Assembly (NCBI GenBank): GCA_012719555.1
Contig: JAAYAE010000208.1
Span: 1-7,649, forward strand
DNA from: Acholeplasmataceae bacterium
Lineage (GTDB): Bacteria; Bacillota; Negativicutes; Acidaminococcales; Acidaminococcaceae
DNA length: 7,649 nt
Direction of reading: 5' to 3'
The notes under the pieces were generated by a model. The model had not been told where the DNA came from, did not search any database, and saw only the letters and a list, made by a program, of their open reading frames with translations. Below, one piece after another: positions 6,620 through 7,649 of this stretch. Both the position numbers and the translations under genes were made by a program. Within the stretch, counting starts at the first letter, position 1; each line of letters starts with the position of its first letter.

Positions 6620-7582
6620 TTATCTGCCTAAATTAAAACCCATTTCATGGAGCATATTTATATCATCTTGAATACTAGAACCGGAAGTTGTGAGCATATT
6701 TCCGGTAATTGTTGCACTGGCTCCCCCTGTAAAAGCATCCGCTCCATTTTTTGGCAAAAGCTTGCGGCCGGCCGCCAAACGAATATTAGCTGTGGGATTA
6801 ATATAGCGGAAAAAGGCAATGGTTCGTAAAATGTCTTCCGGAGAAAGCAATGGCTGGTTTTCTAAAGGCGTTCCCTTTATAGGCATGAGCGCATTAATAG
6901 GAATGGACTCTATACCTAATTCTGCTAAGCTAATAGCCATATCAAGTCTGTCCTCCCAGGTCTCACCCATTCCAATAATTCCACCGGAACAGACACACAA
7001 TCCTTCTGCTTGGGCTGTTCTAATAGTTGTTATTTTTTCATCATAAGTATGAGTTGTACATATATAAGGAAAATATCGCTTGGAAGTTTCAATGTTTTCA
7101 TGGTAACTTTCCACCCCCGCCTTATGTAGCCGCTTGAATTGTTCGGCCGTCAAAAACCCATGGGAGGCACAAAGAGAGATTTTACAGCTTTTTTTCATTG
7201 CGGCATACGCTTCTAAGGCCCTTTCAAAATCATCTCCTGTAAGACCTCTTCCAGCTGTTACTATAGCAAAACGATTAACACCCTCACTTTCATTAGCTAA
7301 AGCATTCGTTACTATTGTATCAGTATCTAAAAATTTATATTCTTCAATACCTGTGCAATAATGTGCTGATTGCGCGCAATACTTGCAATTTTCACTACAA
7401 CTACCACTGCGGCCATTAATGATGGTGCACAAATCAACTTTCTTACCACAAAAATGTTTACGTAATAAATCAGCACCATTCCTGAGTTCGACTAGATCAC
7501 AGGTAAGAAAAATCTCTAGATCTTCCCCCCGTTTAATTCTTTTTCCGTCTATAATTGTTTTTGCCAGCGAATTTAAATTCAT
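6620..7582 (-). CDS. bioB: Biotin synthase, radical SAM, probably type II (anaerobe type)
   Basis: Catalyses the last step of biotin synthesis, inserting sulfur into dethiobiotin with two 5'-deoxyadenosyl radicals. 320 residues, near usual length. The radical SAM cluster motif is C62-x3-C66-x2-C69 in GSCSENCKYC. YHENIET (160-166) replaces the YNHN(L/I)(D/E)T motif of many homologues; VCSGGIIGMGET (197-208), PINALMPIKGTPL (228-240) and RLAAGR (268-273) are also conserved. By hand alignment to E. coli BioB, the auxiliary-cluster residues Cys128, Cys188 and Arg260 correspond to C138, C198 and R268, but the Cys97 position is Ala (A106 in NRFAIV). That loss matches the reported type II BioB of obligate anaerobes, which carries a 4Fe-5S auxiliary cluster. 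An extra cysteine, C196, is two residues before C198. ATG start with GGGAGTG (7590-7596) seven bases upstream. No other biotin gene lies in the window. The enzyme is certain; the type II call is inferred. Confidence 0.96.
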   Translation of the reverse strand: MNLNSLAKTIIDGKRIKRGEDLEIFLTCDLVELRNGADLLRKHFCGKKVDLCTIINGRSGSCSENCKYCAQSAHYCTGIEEYKFLDTDTIVTNALANESEGVNRFAIVTAGRGLTGDDFERALEAYAAMKKSCKISLCASHGFLTAEQFKRLHKAGVESYHENIETSKRYFPYICTTHTYDEKITTIRTAQAEGLCVCSGGIIGMGETWEDRLDMAISLAELGIESIPINALMPIKGTPLENQPLLSPEDILRTIAFFRYINPTANIRLAAGRKLLPKNGADAFTGGASATITGNMLTTSGSSIQDDINMLHEMGFNLGR

Positions 7583-7629
7583 TTTTTAGCACTCCCACTT
7601 TCATATTTTATTACTATGATATGAATGCT

Positions 7630-7635
7630 ATTATA
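7630..7635 (-). promoter_or_regulatory. Probable -10 box of the bioB promoter
   Basis: A perfect TATAAT on the minus strand, 47 bases upstream of the bioB ATG. With normal spacing the -35 box would lie past the right edge at about 7653-7658, so the promoter cannot be confirmed. AATG and CATT half-sites flank the box (7623-7644), but they are too short to call a BirA operator. The predicted leader is about 40 bases. Confidence 0.5.
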
Positions 7636-7649
7636 TAAACATTAACGGG

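Noticed and set aside
6647..7589. Several plus-strand open frames of 60-75 residues.
   Set aside because: All are antisense shadows of bioB, with no family-like sequence.
7588..7596. TTAGCACTC-like sequence upstream of bioB resembling half of a CIRCE heat-shock operator.
   Set aside because: The partner GAGTGCTAA nine bases away is absent, and the bases are explained by the GGGAGTG ribosome binding site of bioB read on the minus strand.

Overview
The window looks like chromosomal DNA from a low-to-moderate G+C, anaerobic Firmicute. The AT-rich intergenic spacers, strong GGAGG-type ribosome binding sites, consensus -10 boxes and U-tailed hairpin terminators all fit. The biotin synthase lacks one cluster cysteine found in the E. 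coli enzyme, a pattern reported for obligate anaerobes. A Negativicutes-like gut or rumen bacterium is my best guess, but that is inference. No mobile element, CRISPR array, rRNA, tRNA or phage gene was seen.

Layout from left to right. Positions 1-2600, minus strand: a tight three-gene operon read leftwards, azlC, azlD and a MocR-type (GntR HTH plus aminotransferase fold) regulator. It starts from a good promoter at about 2515-2543 and ends at a 19-bp perfect-stem hairpin at 20-71. A 9-bp inverted repeat (2547-2571) lies just upstream of the -35 box and is the best candidate operator. Positions 2606-5253, minus strand: clpB, the Hsp100 disaggregase, with its own terminator at 2606-2642. Positions 5254-5380: a short divergent spacer. 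Positions 5381-6442, plus strand: a 353-residue protein of unknown function with a C-terminal membrane anchor. Positions 6443-6619: a convergent spacer holding three hairpins and an odd T-rich repeat. Positions 6620-7582, minus strand: bioB, biotin synthase, with the -10 box of its promoter near the right edge.

How the genes work together: AzlC and AzlD form a two-part exporter for branched-chain or related amino acids, and the co-transcribed MocR regulator probably senses a PLP-reactive amino acid or vitamer and controls the operon. ClpB rescues aggregated proteins with DnaK. bioB makes biotin. These three units appear unrelated to each other. The divergent membrane-anchored protein next to clpB is the only gene without a clear role and is the most plausible place for new biology, though nothing proves a link with ClpB. 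Most of the window is ordinary.
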